Origin: JAGPUQ01 sp947084925
Lineage (GTDB): Bacteria; Pseudomonadota; Gammaproteobacteria; Pseudomonadales; Porticoccaceae
Length of the DNA stretch: 58,774 bases
Assembly: GCA_947084925.1 (NCBI GenBank)
Contig: CAMTUJ010000001.1
Span: 1 to 58,774 of the forward strand
Direction of reading: 5' to 3'
Within the stretch, counting starts at the first letter, position 1. The number at the start of each line of letters is the position of its first letter. This document shows positions 25,170 through 33,666 of the stretch, piece after piece. The position numbers and the translations under genes are program-made. The notes under the pieces were generated by a model. It did no database searches. It saw only the letters and a list, made by a program, of their open reading frames with translations, and was not told where the DNA came from.

Positions 25170-25613
25170 ATGGGAAAGCTGCTGGGAATTGCCTATCGCG
25201 ACGGCTCGCGCCAACCGATGCGTGAAATCGATGCCACCAAAATCAGCCTGACCGCCGGGGTCGCCAGCGACTTTCGCGGCAGGAAACACGGGCCGCGTCA
25301 GGTGACCGTGCTGTGCGCGGAAAAGTGGCGCGCCGCCTGCGACGAGTTGGGCGCGCAGTTGCCCTGGACGACGCGACGCGCCAACCTGCTGGTGAACGGG
25401 CTGTCGATCGGCCCGGAATGTGTCGGGCGCACCCTGCGTGTGGGGACGGCGTTGCTGCGCATCACCATCGAAACCGACCCCTGCTCCCGCATGGACGAAC
25501 AATACAGGGGCCTCAAGCGCGCCTTGACGCCGGATTGGCGCGGCGGCGCCTGCTGCGAGGTGGTGCAGGACGGCGACATCGCGGTCGGCGATGCGGTTCA
25601 GTTCGTCAACTGA
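25170..25613 (+). CDS. MOSC domain protein
   Basis: This is a 147-residue MOSC (molybdenum cofactor sulfurase C-terminal) domain protein. Family features include the opening MGKLLGIAYRD, RGRKHGPRQVTVL, the RRANLLVNGLSI segment, GTALLRITIETDPC and the C-terminal EVVQDGDIAVGDAV. A Cys in ETDPCSRMD is at the position expected in stand-alone MOSC proteins. ATG 25170 has GGGAGA about 7 bp upstream. Stand-alone MOSC proteins may handle sulfur or Moco ligands; the exact role is unknown. It is followed by ogt 96 bp downstream on the same strand. Confidence 0.9.
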   Translation: MGKLLGIAYRDGSRQPMREIDATKISLTAGVASDFRGRKHGPRQVTVLCAEKWRAACDELGAQLPWTTRRANLLVNGLSIGPECVGRTLRVGTALLRITIETDPCSRMDEQYRGLKRALTPDWRGGACCEVVQDGDIAVGDAVQFVN

Positions 25614-25709
25614 CCGGGCGACGCCCGCGCTGCCTACTGCCGCGGGCATGACGGATTTCCAGAGGCGCCCTGAGGGCATCCCGTCACCGCCACGCGCGAG
25701 GAACAACGG

Positions 25710-26186
25710 ATGATGTATTTCGCCAGACTGCCAAGCCCGGTGGGCGAGCTGACCATTGGCGCCGACGCCACCGGGATTACCGCCATCGCCTTTCCCGGCG
25801 AAGTGCCCGCAGCCCAGGACGCGGACAACCCGAATCCGCTGACCCGCGAAGCCGTGCGACAGTTGCGCGCCTATTTCGCCGGTCGGCTCACGCACTTCGA
25901 ACTGCCGCTGAATCCGGCTGGCACGGCGTTCCAGAAGTCGGTATGGCAGGCGCTGCTCGCCGTGCCCCATGGCGCGACCGCGAGCTACGGCGAAATCGCC
26001 GCCGCCGTCGGCAATCCCAGGGCCTCGCGCGCCGTCGGCCTCGCGAACGGCCGCAACCCCATTGCCATCGTGGTGCCCTGTCATCGCATCATCGGACGCG
26101 ACGGCTCCCTGACCGGCTACGGCGGCGGACTCGATCGCAAGCGCTGGCTGCTCGCCCACGAGCAGCGCCGGCGACCGTCGGGCTGA
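25710..26186 (+). CDS. ogt: Methylated-DNA-[protein]-cysteine S-methyltransferase
   Basis: This 158-residue suicide repair protein removes methyl groups from O6-methylguanine onto its own cysteine. The active-site motif VVPCHRIIG (Cys about 120) and the upstream helix-turn-helix GATASYGEIAAAVGNPRASRAVG are intact, and the C-terminal GYGGGLDRKRWLL closes the domain. The length fits the single-domain Ogt type with no Ada N-terminal part. ATG 25710 follows GAACAACGG; an ATG at 25713 is equally possible. It converges with the FKBP gene. Confidence 0.94.
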   Translation: MMYFARLPSPVGELTIGADATGITAIAFPGEVPAAQDADNPNPLTREAVRQLRAYFAGRLTHFELPLNPAGTAFQKSVWQALLAVPHGATASYGEIAAAVGNPRASRAVGLANGRNPIAIVVPCHRIIGRDGSLTGYGGGLDRKRWLLAHEQRRRPSG

Positions 26187-26256
26187 CCGACCGACCCCGC
26201 CGCCCTGCCGGGTCCGCGCGCGCCGGGGACTGGCCGCGCCTGCAAAACACGCCCAC

Positions 26257-26281
26257 AAAAAAAGGGGCCGTGAGGCCCCTT
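26257..26281 (-). terminator. Intrinsic terminator of the FKBP gene
   Basis: On the minus strand a 7-bp GC-rich stem (AGGGGCC with GGCCCCT, 26263-26269 and 26274-26280) has a 4-base loop. It is followed by seven consecutive T residues, 17 bp after the FKBP stop codon. Confidence 0.88.
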
Positions 26282-26298
26282 CGCACACTGATCCGCGG

Positions 26299-27054
26299 TC
26301 ATTCGGCGGCAGCCGGCTCCGCAGCGGACTCATCAGCAGCATCTTTTTTGATCACCTTGATCAATTCCACATCAAACAGCAGGACCTGGTTGGGGCCGAT
26401 GGCACTACCCGAACCACCCGGGCCGTAGGCGAGATCGGGCGGAATGGCCAACGCCCATTTGTCGCCTTCTTTCATCAGTTGCAGCGCCTCGACCCAGCCC
26501 GGGATGACCTGGCTGACACCGAAGGTCTCGGTCTTGTTGCGCGCGTAGGAGCTGTCGAACTCGGTGCCGTCGAGCACGGTGCCCTTGTAATGCACTTCCA
26601 CGGTATCGTCCGCGGCCGGCGTAGCGCCGGTGCCCGCCGTGATGACCCGGTACTGCATGCCGCTCGTCAGTACTTTAACGCCATCCTTCTTGGCGTTTTC
26701 CGCCAGGAATTGCTGGCCGTCCTTGAGATTTTTTTCAGCGGCCAGCTTGTGCGCCTCTTCCTTTTGCGCCTGCTGCTTTTCCTGATAGCTTTTCACGATG
26801 GTCATGGCTTCTTCATCGCTCAGCCTGGGTTTTTTGCCCGCCATGATGTCTTCAACACCGCCAATGAACGCGGATGTGTCCAGCTTGAAGTCATCGGCTT
26901 TCATCTGGGAGCCCACATTGACGCCCATGATGTAGCTGATTTTCTGCTCGTCGGTCGCGAGCGCGCTGGCGTCCTGCTTCTCCGCCGGCTTGGGTCCACA
27001 GGCTGCCAGCAGGATGCCGGCGGCAACGGCCAGCGAGGTCAGGGATCGATTCAT
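26299..27054 (-). CDS. FKBP-type peptidyl-prolyl isomerase lipoprotein (FkpA/Mip-like)
   Basis: This is a 251-residue periplasmic prolyl isomerase. A lipoprotein signal peptide ends in lipobox LAAC (Cys about 18). The FKBP N-terminal dimerisation domain comes next (about 32-140; SYIMGVNVGSQMK, then a long charged helix), then the FKBP domain (about 145-235) with VEVHYKGTVLDGTEFDSSY and QVIPGWVEALQLMKEGDKW. A short Ala/Glu-rich tail closes the protein. ATG 27054 gives the complete signal peptide. An intrinsic terminator lies just downstream (26257-26281). Confidence 0.94.
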   Translation of the reverse strand: MNRSLTSLAVAAGILLAACGPKPAEKQDASALATDEQKISYIMGVNVGSQMKADDFKLDTSAFIGGVEDIMAGKKPRLSDEEAMTIVKSYQEKQQAQKEEAHKLAAEKNLKDGQQFLAENAKKDGVKVLTSGMQYRVITAGTGATPAADDTVEVHYKGTVLDGTEFDSSYARNKTETFGVSQVIPGWVEALQLMKEGDKWALAIPPDLAYGPGGSGSAIGPNQVLLFDVELIKVIKKDAADESAAEPAAAE

Positions 27055-27438
27055 ATCCGGTTTCCTTTGTGGTGGCGAACGGTGGCCCATGGTAACCCAA
27101 TCCAGTGTGTGGCCCCAGTCGGGGGGAATTGGCAATCTGCCGGGGGCATTGAGGGAGCTGCTGATTGGCGGGCGAAGCGTCGGCCAGCTGCTCCGGGCGC
27201 CATTCGGCAAGACAGCGCTGAAATTCTCGCCGTTCTTGTGCTCCGGTATGCCAACCCGACGCGGACGTGTCAAAGGGTCACGCCGTGTGGCCCGCGATCG
27301 GGTACGCTGCTACCTTCGAGTTGCAGACGGTGCCCTGGAGGTTCTTGCTTTCTGACACACGAGTCGTGGGCGACTCCCACGCATTCAGGTGCAATGACGC
27401 CGAACCGCGCCTTGTATCGGACAATTGTTGGGCTCCCC
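27055..27438. other. 384-bp intergenic region with overlapping hairpins
   Basis: No gene was found here. It holds the divergent control regions of the FKBP gene and the membrane protein at 27439. At 27361-27381 two mutually exclusive 6-bp stems overlap: GAGTCG/CGACTC (27361-27366 with 27371-27376) and CGTGGG/CCCACG (27365-27370 with 27376-27381). Base composition drops from about 27300 on. Confidence 0.6.
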
Positions 27439-28176
27439 ATGAGCAATTTCATGATTGTTTTGGTTGCGTTTCTTGGGTTTTCCCTTATCGCGGGTTTGTT
27501 CGTCTACCTGACAGTTCTTGATGCGGGAAGATGGCGCAAGAAGATTGAAATGGCTCTCTTGCCCATGGGTTTCGAGGCATGTCTCGCCAAGGAAGAAAAG
27601 GCGACACTGGCGCAACGTTTGCTGATAGTGAACCCTCGTCATCAGGGCAGGCGTTTGTTGATGTATCTTTATCATCGGGCATCGCCCGATGGCAGTCACA
27701 ATATTTATTTTTGCGATTATCGATTCGCCAGTGCCAGCGGTAAGGCAACAGGCGCGCAGCGGTTGCTTGTATGCCTGATTTCACGTGAATTGGATTTGCC
27801 GCGATTTACCATAGATAGCATTCCAGAGACATTCGGCATCACTGGCAAGCTCTTTCAAAGTCTATCGAAAACCTTTCCCATGCCCGGCCTGGAACGAATC
27901 AAGACGGGTGATGCGGAGTTTGACGAGCGTTTTTGCGTCCATGCCGACTCCGGGCAAGTCAAGCAGGTCTCACCACTTTTGGAAGGGATAACAATGACCT
28001 TGCGCGCAGGGGGAGATACCTGCCTGGATGCCCAAGGGGATAACCTGATTCTGTCGAGTATCGAAATGAGTGCAGACCTGCCGCGCCATGTGCTTGACTC
28101 GCAAAAGTTGATCCGGCTGATCAACGTCGCGTCGAATCTGTTTGAAACAATCAGACGCCAAGCGGCCCGTGAGTGA
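27439..28176 (+). CDS. Unrecognised membrane-anchored protein
   Basis: This is a 245-residue protein I do not recognise. One N-terminal transmembrane segment (about residues 5-25) is followed by a basic linker (GRWRKKIE) and a cytoplasmic domain of about 215 residues with alternating beta strands, for example LMYLYHRASPDG, NIYFCDYRFAS and AQRLLVCLISREL. Cys at 49, 91, 106 and elsewhere show no zinc pattern. The DNA is more AT-rich than its neighbours and codon choice is less GC-biased at third positions, hinting at transfer. ATG 27439 has no strong ribosome site. Its 3' end overlaps the convergent gene by 26 bp. Confidence 0.75.
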   Translation: MSNFMIVLVAFLGFSLIAGLFVYLTVLDAGRWRKKIEMALLPMGFEACLAKEEKATLAQRLLIVNPRHQGRRLLMYLYHRASPDGSHNIYFCDYRFASASGKATGAQRLLVCLISRELDLPRFTIDSIPETFGITGKLFQSLSKTFPMPGLERIKTGDAEFDERFCVHADSGQVKQVSPLLEGITMTLRAGGDTCLDAQGDNLILSSIEMSADLPRHVLDSQKLIRLINVASNLFETIRRQAARE

Positions 28177-28630
28177 GCAGCGGGTTATCGCGTTCGAGCG
28201 CCACGCCCAGCGCAGCGCGGTAGCCGTCCAGATTCGCCCGCGCACAAGCTTCGCCGTCTCCGACAGGGCCCGGGTGCGCCAACCCGCAATCTCCCAGCCA
28301 TTGCACCAGCAGCGCCTGTTCGTGCCGTTCGGCGGTCAGCTCCTCGGTCAGCAGGTGCTGCTTTTCGGCGTAGGCAATGCCGGCGGTGCGCCGCCGCGCG
28401 CGCAGGGGGCGCAGCACCCGGACTTGCCAGTCTTCAATCGCGGTCGCTGCCGCCGCCAGCGCCCGAGCATCCAGTGCCACACCACGCCGGCCGGTCCAAC
28501 AGCAGAACAACAGCAGGTTGACGTTGGCGCCGGCGTCATCCTGGAGTCGTAGACAGTATTCGGCGACGCCGGGCTGTGAATACAGCGCAAGAGAAAACTC
28601 CCAGAATTCGTCTGCCGACTCGCCGCTCAT
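28151..28630 (-). CDS. TIGR02444 family protein
   Basis: This is a 159-residue protein of the TIGR02444 (DUF2390) family. Characteristic parts are FWEFSLALYSQPGVAEYCL, LQDDAGANVNLLLFCCW and IEDWQVRVLRPLRARRR. It is soluble and helical, and of unknown function, found mainly in gammaproteobacteria. ATG 28630 lies 6 bp after the trmB stop on the same strand, so it is probably the last gene of the DUF423-trmB unit. It overlaps the 3' end of the plus-strand gene by 26 bp. Confidence 0.88.
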   Translation of the reverse strand: MSGESADEFWEFSLALYSQPGVAEYCLRLQDDAGANVNLLLFCCWTGRRGVALDARALAAAATAIEDWQVRVLRPLRARRRTAGIAYAEKQHLLTEELTAERHEQALLVQWLGDCGLAHPGPVGDGEACARANLDGYRAALGVALERDNPLLTHGPLGV

Positions 28631-28636
28631 CGCCGG

Positions 28637-29344
28637 TCAATCGCTGCGGCGAAACAGCAGGTCCAGCACCCGGTGGCCGAGGCGTTCGCCACGGCGCTCG
28701 AATTTGGTGGCGGGGCGAAACGCCGGGCGCTCCACATGGGGCGTACCCAGATTCACCAGTCCGGCATCGGCGCTGAGGACTTCGAGCATGTGTTCCGCGT
28801 AAGGCTCCCAATCGGTGGCCAGATGCAGCAGACCCTCGGGCACGAGCTTGGCGCGCAGCCGGCGCACCAGGGAGGGCTGCACCAGACGCCGCTTGTGGTG
28901 CTTTTTCTTGGGCCAGGGATCAGGAAAATAGATCTGAACCCGCGCCAGACTCCCGTCGGGAATACATTCATCCAGCACATCCTCGGCATCCGCGAGGTAG
29001 ATGCGCAGGTTCTTCAGCTCCCGCTGCGCCGCGCCGTGCGCCAGGCGTCCGGCACCGGGCGGATGCACTTCGACGCCGACAAAATCGGTATCCGGATCGG
29101 CTTCCGCCATGGCGAGCAGGGAGTCGCCCATGCCAAAGCCGATCTCCAGCACCACCGGGCTGCGCCGTCCAAATACCTCGGGCCAGTTCACCCGGCCATC
29201 CGCGAGTCGCAGCCGATAGACCGGCCAGTCTTCGTCCAAGCCACGGCGCTGCGCGTCCGTCATGCGTCCGGCGCGCACCACATAGCTGCGGATCGCCCGC
29301 TCCCGGCGCTCGGGAAGGATGCTGGATACGTCGTTGCCGCTCAT
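28637..29344 (-). CDS. trmB: tRNA (guanine-N7-)-methyltransferase TrmB
   Basis: This 235-residue enzyme methylates G46 of tRNAs using SAM. It has the SAM motif VVLEIGFGMGDSLLAMA (about 65-81), followed by DFVGVEVH and the TrmB signature IYFPDPWPKKKHHKRR (about 143-158), then FEVLS-type ATDWEPYAEHML. The start at ATG 29344 overlaps the DUF423 stop by four bases (ATGA). Length equals the family norm. Confidence 0.96.
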   Translation of the reverse strand: MSGNDVSSILPERRERAIRSYVVRAGRMTDAQRRGLDEDWPVYRLRLADGRVNWPEVFGRRSPVVLEIGFGMGDSLLAMAEADPDTDFVGVEVHPPGAGRLAHGAAQRELKNLRIYLADAEDVLDECIPDGSLARVQIYFPDPWPKKKHHKRRLVQPSLVRRLRAKLVPEGLLHLATDWEPYAEHMLEVLSADAGLVNLGTPHVERPAFRPATKFERRGERLGHRVLDLLFRRSD

Positions 29345-29727
29345 TGTCGCGCCTCCCGCCAGCACCGGACGGCATGGCAGGCCAGCGCGCCCCAGCCCAC
29401 CAGGAACAGCAGACCACCGAGCGGCGTGATGCCCCCAAGCCAGGTCCGTCCGGTGAGGACCAGCAAATACAGGCTGCCGGAAAACAGCACGATGCCGGTT
29501 CCCAGGCACCAGCCTGCCAGGCGAAGGGTTCGCGTCTGTTGCGCGGCGGGCATCAGACCCAGCACCAGCAACGCGGAGGTGTGAAACATCTGGTAGTGAA
29601 CGGCTGTCTGCCAGATCGACAGATCGGCCGGCGTCACGGAATTCTTCAGGGCGTGGGCACCGAAGGCGCCGAGCAACGCCGTCAAAAAGCCGCTGGCCGC
29701 CGCCGACAAAAATATTCCTGGATTCAC
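29341..29727 (-). CDS. DUF423 membrane protein (YgdD-like)
   Basis: This 128-residue inner-membrane protein has four predicted helices (about 6-27, 42-62, 70-90 and 97-119). Family landmarks are GAFGAHALKNSVTP near residues 21-34 and the YQMFHTSALLVLG segment. Function is unknown. ATG 29727 lies just beyond a bidirectional terminator that separates it from rpoH. It is translationally coupled to trmB through a four-base overlap. Confidence 0.9.
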   Translation of the reverse strand: MNPGIFLSAAASGFLTALLGAFGAHALKNSVTPADLSIWQTAVHYQMFHTSALLVLGLMPAAQQTRTLRLAGWCLGTGIVLFSGSLYLLVLTGRTWLGGITPLGGLLFLVGWGALACHAVRCWREARQ

Positions 29728-29757
29728 GATGAGCTCTCGCAGACGCGGATCGAAAAT

Positions 29758-29785
29758 AAAAAAGCCGCGCTCGGCGCGGCTTTTT
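29758..29785. terminator. Intrinsic terminator of rpoH (bidirectional form)
   Basis: GCCGCGC (29764-29770) pairs with GCGCGGC (29774-29780) around a 3-base loop. The stem is flanked by an A-tract on the left and a T-tract on the right, so it can act in both directions. It lies 22 bp after the rpoH stop codon, read on the minus strand. Confidence 0.9.
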
Positions 29786-29806
29786 CGCCTTGGCGGCGCG
29801 GCGGCA

Positions 29807-30667
29807 TCAGGTTTGGGGTTCGATCAGTCCGCGCACTTTTTTCATCGCGCTCTGCTCAAGCTGCCGAATCCGCTCGGCGGACACCGCGTATTTGGCCGCG
29901 AGGTCGTGCAGCGTGACTTTTTCGTCGCTCAGCCAGCGCTGCTGGATGATGTCACGGCTGCGCGCGTCGAGCGTGGCTACCGCGGCATTCAGGCGACCGT
30001 AATGAACCTCTTCCCAGTCGGCCTGTTCGAGCTGCCGCGCCGGGTCGCCGCTGTGATCCTCAAGATACTGAGCGGGGACCAGATAGGCGGAGTCTTCGTC
30101 CTCGTCGACCGACAGGTCAAACGCCGCGTCGCGCGCGGACAGCCGCTGCTCCATCTCGCGCACCTGCTTGATCTCGACACCGAGGTCCGCCGCCACAGCG
30201 GCGGCTTCTTCGTTGTTGAGCCAGCCCAAACGCTTCTTGCTGCCGCGCAGATTGAAGAACAGCTTGCGCTGCGCCTTGGTGGTGGCGACCTTGACGATGC
30301 GCCAGTTGCGCAGGACGTATTCGTGAATCTCGGCCTTGATCCAGTGCACCGCAAAGGAGATCAGGCGCACACCCTTGCTGGGGTCGAAACGCTTGACCGC
30401 CTTCATCAGGCCGACGTTGCCTTCCTGGACGATATCCGCCAGCGGCAGGCCGTAGCCGGAATAGGAGCGCGCGATATGCACCACGAACCGCAGGTGGGAC
30501 AGCACCAGGTCGCGGGCGGCATCCAGATCGTTGTGGTGATACAGGCGCTCGGCCAGTTCGCGCTCCTGCTCCGCGGACAGCACCGAAATCGCGCTCACGC
30601 TGTTCACATAAGCGGCGATATTGCCGCCCGGGAGCAGCGGATTCACAACTTGCAGACTTCTACCCAT
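29807..30667 (-). CDS. rpoH: RNA polymerase sigma-32 factor RpoH
   Basis: This 286-residue sigma factor directs transcription of heat-shock genes. Region 2 has LVLSHLRFVVHIARSYSGYG and DIVQEGNVGLMKAVKRFDP with RLISFAVHWIKAEIHEYVLRN. The diagnostic RpoH box QRKLFFNLR is at about residue 132. Region 4 has LHDLAAKYAVSAERIRQLE. It is one of the set ftsY-ftsE-ftsX-rpoH in the usual order. It has its own sigma-70 type promoter (30696-30723) and a strong terminator. The hsp20 gene at 289 is a likely member of its regulon by family knowledge. Confidence 0.97.
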   Translation of the reverse strand: MGRSLQVVNPLLPGGNIAAYVNSVSAISVLSAEQERELAERLYHHNDLDAARDLVLSHLRFVVHIARSYSGYGLPLADIVQEGNVGLMKAVKRFDPSKGVRLISFAVHWIKAEIHEYVLRNWRIVKVATTKAQRKLFFNLRGSKKRLGWLNNEEAAAVAADLGVEIKQVREMEQRLSARDAAFDLSVDEDEDSAYLVPAQYLEDHSGDPARQLEQADWEEVHYGRLNAAVATLDARSRDIIQQRWLSDEKVTLHDLAAKYAVSAERIRQLEQSAMKKVRGLIEPQT

Positions 30668-30695
30668 GACTGCCTCGCGAATTCAGGGGGGAGGT

Positions 30696-30723
30696 ATTCT
30701 AACATCGGGGGTTTGGATGACAA
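30696..30723 (-). promoter_or_regulatory. Sigma-70 type promoter of rpoH
   Basis: On the minus strand TTGTCA (30723-30718), a 16-base spacer and TAGAAT (30701-30696) lie about 30 bp before the rpoH start, giving a short leader. The surrounding 100 bp between ftsX and rpoH is AT-rich relative to the coding DNA. Confidence 0.65.
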
Positions 30724-30765
30724 TCGCCAATATAAGTTCAACGCTGTTTAATTTGTCTTTATAAA

Positions 30766-31785
30766 TCAAGGCTCTATTGATCTCATCTGGCGACCCGCGG
30801 CGAGCCGGGCGCCCAAGGCCCCAAGCGTGCCAGCGGCGACCGCCAGCACGAGCAGCTCCACCAGCCCCAGCCGCGCCAGACTCCACTGGCTCTGGTACAG
30901 GGCGGCCAGCCGGTCCACGGGATAATGCAGCCACCAGCGACCGGCAGCGACCATGATCCAGGACAGGATCCCGCCGCCCAGACCGTACCAGAACCCCATG
31001 TAGAGGAACGGCCGCCGTGCGAAGGCATCGGTGCCGCCGACCAGTTTGACCACCAGGATTTCCTCCCGACAGTTTTCGATGGCCAGCCGGATGGTATTGC
31101 CCACGATCAACAACACCCCCAGCGCGAGCACCAGCGCCAGCGCCAGGGCGGCCTGCCGGCCGATGGCGGCGATGGCGTTCACCCGCGCGACCCACTGGGT
31201 ATCGACCTGCACCTCGTCCACCGGTGGCAGCTTCGCGAATTCGTCCGCCAGCGCGGTCAGCGCGGCGGCGCCGGGCTGATCCCGCGCCGTCACCACTGCC
31301 ACGGGCGGCAGGGGATTGCGGTCCAGCAGATCCAGGGCATCGCCGAAGCCCGAGCTCGCCTTGAATTCGGCGAGCCCCTGTTCCGCGGAGATGAACTGCA
31401 CTGCGTTCACACCCGCATGTTCCCGCAGTTGCGCAAGAAGCCCGTCAATCGCCTTCGGGGCCGCATCCTGGCGCAAATAAAGGGTAAGCCGGTTGCCCGC
31501 ATCCAGCCCCCCGGCAAGCTGCTGCAAGCTCGCCACCACCAGATAGAGCGCGGTAGGCAGCGCCAGCGCAATCGCGATCACCAGCACCGTCATCAGGCTT
31601 TGCACCGGCGCGCTCGCGAGCCGGACCAGGCTCCGCGCCGCCGTCTCACGGTGATGGCGCGCACCGGCGGCAAACCGATCGCGAAGGCGCAGGCGGCGCG
31701 CGCTCGCCCCCGGCTGCGGCGCCCGGGTCCCGCTCGCGGGCGCCGGCCGAGGGGTGCGCGGCGGCGTCCGGTCAGCCCGCTGCAT
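30766..31785 (-). CDS. ftsX: Cell division protein FtsX
   Basis: This 339-residue membrane part of the FtsEX complex couples ATP hydrolysis by FtsE to activation of septal peptidoglycan hydrolases. A Pro/Arg-rich cytoplasmic N-terminus is followed by transmembrane segment 1 (about 64-90). A periplasmic domain comes next (about 90-215, with LTLYLRQDAAPKAIDGL), and three C-terminal helices close the protein. LRLAIENCREEILVVKLVGG sits in the cytoplasmic loop as in the family. Its start overlaps the ftsE stop by 14 bp. Confidence 0.95.
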   Translation of the reverse strand: MQRADRTPPRTPRPAPASGTRAPQPGASARRLRLRDRFAAGARHHRETAARSLVRLASAPVQSLMTVLVIAIALALPTALYLVVASLQQLAGGLDAGNRLTLYLRQDAAPKAIDGLLAQLREHAGVNAVQFISAEQGLAEFKASSGFGDALDLLDRNPLPPVAVVTARDQPGAAALTALADEFAKLPPVDEVQVDTQWVARVNAIAAIGRQAALALALVLALGVLLIVGNTIRLAIENCREEILVVKLVGGTDAFARRPFLYMGFWYGLGGGILSWIMVAAGRWWLHYPVDRLAALYQSQWSLARLGLVELLVLAVAAGTLGALGARLAAGRQMRSIEP

Positions 31786-32449
31786 CGGCGTCGCTCCCCG
31801 CGACCAGGCGGCCGTTCCTGAGTTGCAACTGGCGTCGCCCCATCGCCTCGATGAGGCCGATGTCGTGGGTCGCGATCAGCACGGTGACGCCGATGTCGCT
31901 GAAATCGCTGAACAGTTTCATGATTTCCATGGACAGTTCGGGATCCAGGTTGCCGGTGGGCTCGTCAGCCAACAGGATGCGGGGCGTGTGCACCACGGCG
32001 CGCGCGATGCCCACCCGTTGCTGTTCGCCGCTCGACAACTCCAGCGGCTTGCTGTGTTCCCGAGCCAGCAATCCCACCTTGTCGAGCGCGGCGCGCACCC
32101 GCCGCGCAACATCGCTCGCACGGTAGCCGGACACCCGCAGCGGCAGGGCGACATTGTCGTGAATGCTGCGATCGAGCAGCAGATGGTGGTTCTGAAACAC
32201 CACCCCGATGTTGCGGCGGTAATGGGGAATCTGGCTCCGATGCAGACGCCCCAGGCCGCGGCCGTTGATCAGTATCTGGCCCTGGGTCGGTCGCTCCAGC
32301 AACATGATCAGGCGCAGCAGGGAGCTTTTGCCGGCGCCGGAATGGCCGGTGAGAAAGGCAAATTCACCGGCGCGCAGCGCGAAATTCACCCCGCTCAGGG
32401 CGTCGTGGCCGCCCGGATAGCGTTTGCATACCTGATCGAACCGGATCAT
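31772..32449 (-). CDS. ftsE: Cell division ATP-binding protein FtsE
   Basis: This 225-residue ABC ATPase works with FtsX at the division site. Walker A is GHSGAGKSSL (about 36-45), the signature is LSSGEQQRVGIARA and Walker B is ILLADEPTGNLD. The opening MIRFDQVCKRYPGGHDAL matches FtsE. Its ATG directly follows the ftsY stop codon (TAG then ATG), so ftsY-ftsE-ftsX is one operon. Confidence 0.96.
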   Translation of the reverse strand: MIRFDQVCKRYPGGHDALSGVNFALRAGEFAFLTGHSGAGKSSLLRLIMLLERPTQGQILINGRGLGRLHRSQIPHYRRNIGVVFQNHHLLLDRSIHDNVALPLRVSGYRASDVARRVRAALDKVGLLAREHSKPLELSSGEQQRVGIARAVVHTPRILLADEPTGNLDPELSMEIMKLFSDFSDIGVTVLIATHDIGLIEAMGRRQLQLRNGRLVAGSDADAAG

Positions 32450-33601
32450 CTAGCCGGTGTTGTCCGGGGTGGCGAGCAACGCATCGACAAAGAGTTCGGC
32501 GTCGAACGGTTGCAGGTCGTCGATACCTTCGCCCAGACCCACGTAGCGGATGGGCACGCCGAATTCGCGGCACAGCGCAAAAATCACTCCGCCCTTGGCG
32601 GTGCCATCCAGCTTGGTGAGCGCGATTCCGGTCACGGCGACGGCGGCGCTGAACTGGCGCATCTGGATCACCGCGTTCTGCCCGGTGCCGGCGTCCAGCA
32701 CCAGCAGGGTTTCGTGGGGCGCGTCGGGGTCGAGCTTCGCCATCACTCGGTGCACCTTGGTCAACTCCGCCATGAGGTTGTCCTTGGTGTGCAGACGACC
32801 GGCGGTGTCGGCGATCACCACGTCCAGTTGCCGCGCCTGCGCCGACTGGATGGCGTCGAAAATAACGGAGGCGCTGTCGGCGCCCGTGCCCTGGGAGATC
32901 ACCGGCACGCGATTGCGCTCGCCCCAGGCCTGCAACTGTTCCACCGCGGCCGCACGGAAGGTGTCACCGGCAGCGAGCATCAGCGTGCGGCCCTCGGATT
33001 GCAGGCGGTGCGCCAGCTTGCCGATGGTGGTGGTCTTGCCGACGCCGTTGACGCCGACCACCAGCATCACAAAGGGTTTTTGACGGTCGATCACCAGGGG
33101 CCGCTGGCAGGGTTCGAGCAGCTCCAGCAGCAGCGCCCGCAGCTCGCCGCGCAGCGCCTGGGCATCGCCGAGATTGCGCCGTTTGACGCGCGCGGTGAGC
33201 TCGGCGATCACGGCGCTGGCCGTTTCGACGCCCACGTCGGCCATCAGCAGGCTGGTTTCAAGTTCTTCGTAGAGCTCGGCGTCGATGGCCTTGCGACCGA
33301 GCAGCAGATTGCCCAGCCCCGCGCCGGTGCGCGCCAGGGCGCGCCGGAACAGCCCGCGCCGCGCGGGCTGTTCGATTTGTGCCAGTACTTCGACCGGCGC
33401 CTTTTCGGCCACAACCGCTGGCGCCGCCAACCCGGGATCGGCCACCCTGTCGGCCAGACTTGCGACCCGCGATTCCGGAGCCGGCTCGGGTGCCGGTCCC
33501 AGTGGCGCGGAGTTTTCCGCGCCGTCCTTGCGGCGGCGAAACAGCGAAAACAGACCGCCCCGATCGGACGATTTTGGCGCTGCGGTGTCGTCGCTTTTCA
33601 T
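32450..33601 (-). CDS. ftsY: Signal recognition particle receptor FtsY
   Basis: This 383-residue GTPase docks SRP-bound ribosomes at the inner membrane. An acidic, Ala/Pro-rich A domain (1-85) precedes the N helical bundle and the G domain. The GTP-binding motifs are GVNGVGKTTTIGKLA (about 184-198), DTAGRLHTKDNLM (about 265) and TKLDGTAKGG (about 330). Only 65 bp separate its ATG from the GTG of divergent rsmD. Confidence 0.97.
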   Translation of the reverse strand: MKSDDTAAPKSSDRGGLFSLFRRRKDGAENSAPLGPAPEPAPESRVASLADRVADPGLAAPAVVAEKAPVEVLAQIEQPARRGLFRRALARTGAGLGNLLLGRKAIDAELYEELETSLLMADVGVETASAVIAELTARVKRRNLGDAQALRGELRALLLELLEPCQRPLVIDRQKPFVMLVVGVNGVGKTTTIGKLAHRLQSEGRTLMLAAGDTFRAAAVEQLQAWGERNRVPVISQGTGADSASVIFDAIQSAQARQLDVVIADTAGRLHTKDNLMAELTKVHRVMAKLDPDAPHETLLVLDAGTGQNAVIQMRQFSAAVAVTGIALTKLDGTAKGGVIFALCREFGVPIRYVGLGEGIDDLQPFDAELFVDALLATPDNTG

Positions 33602-33666
33602 GAGGTTGGGCGGCTGGGATGGGGGCCGTGTATCCTACCATTCCCCACGGACACCGGAGTACGCGC

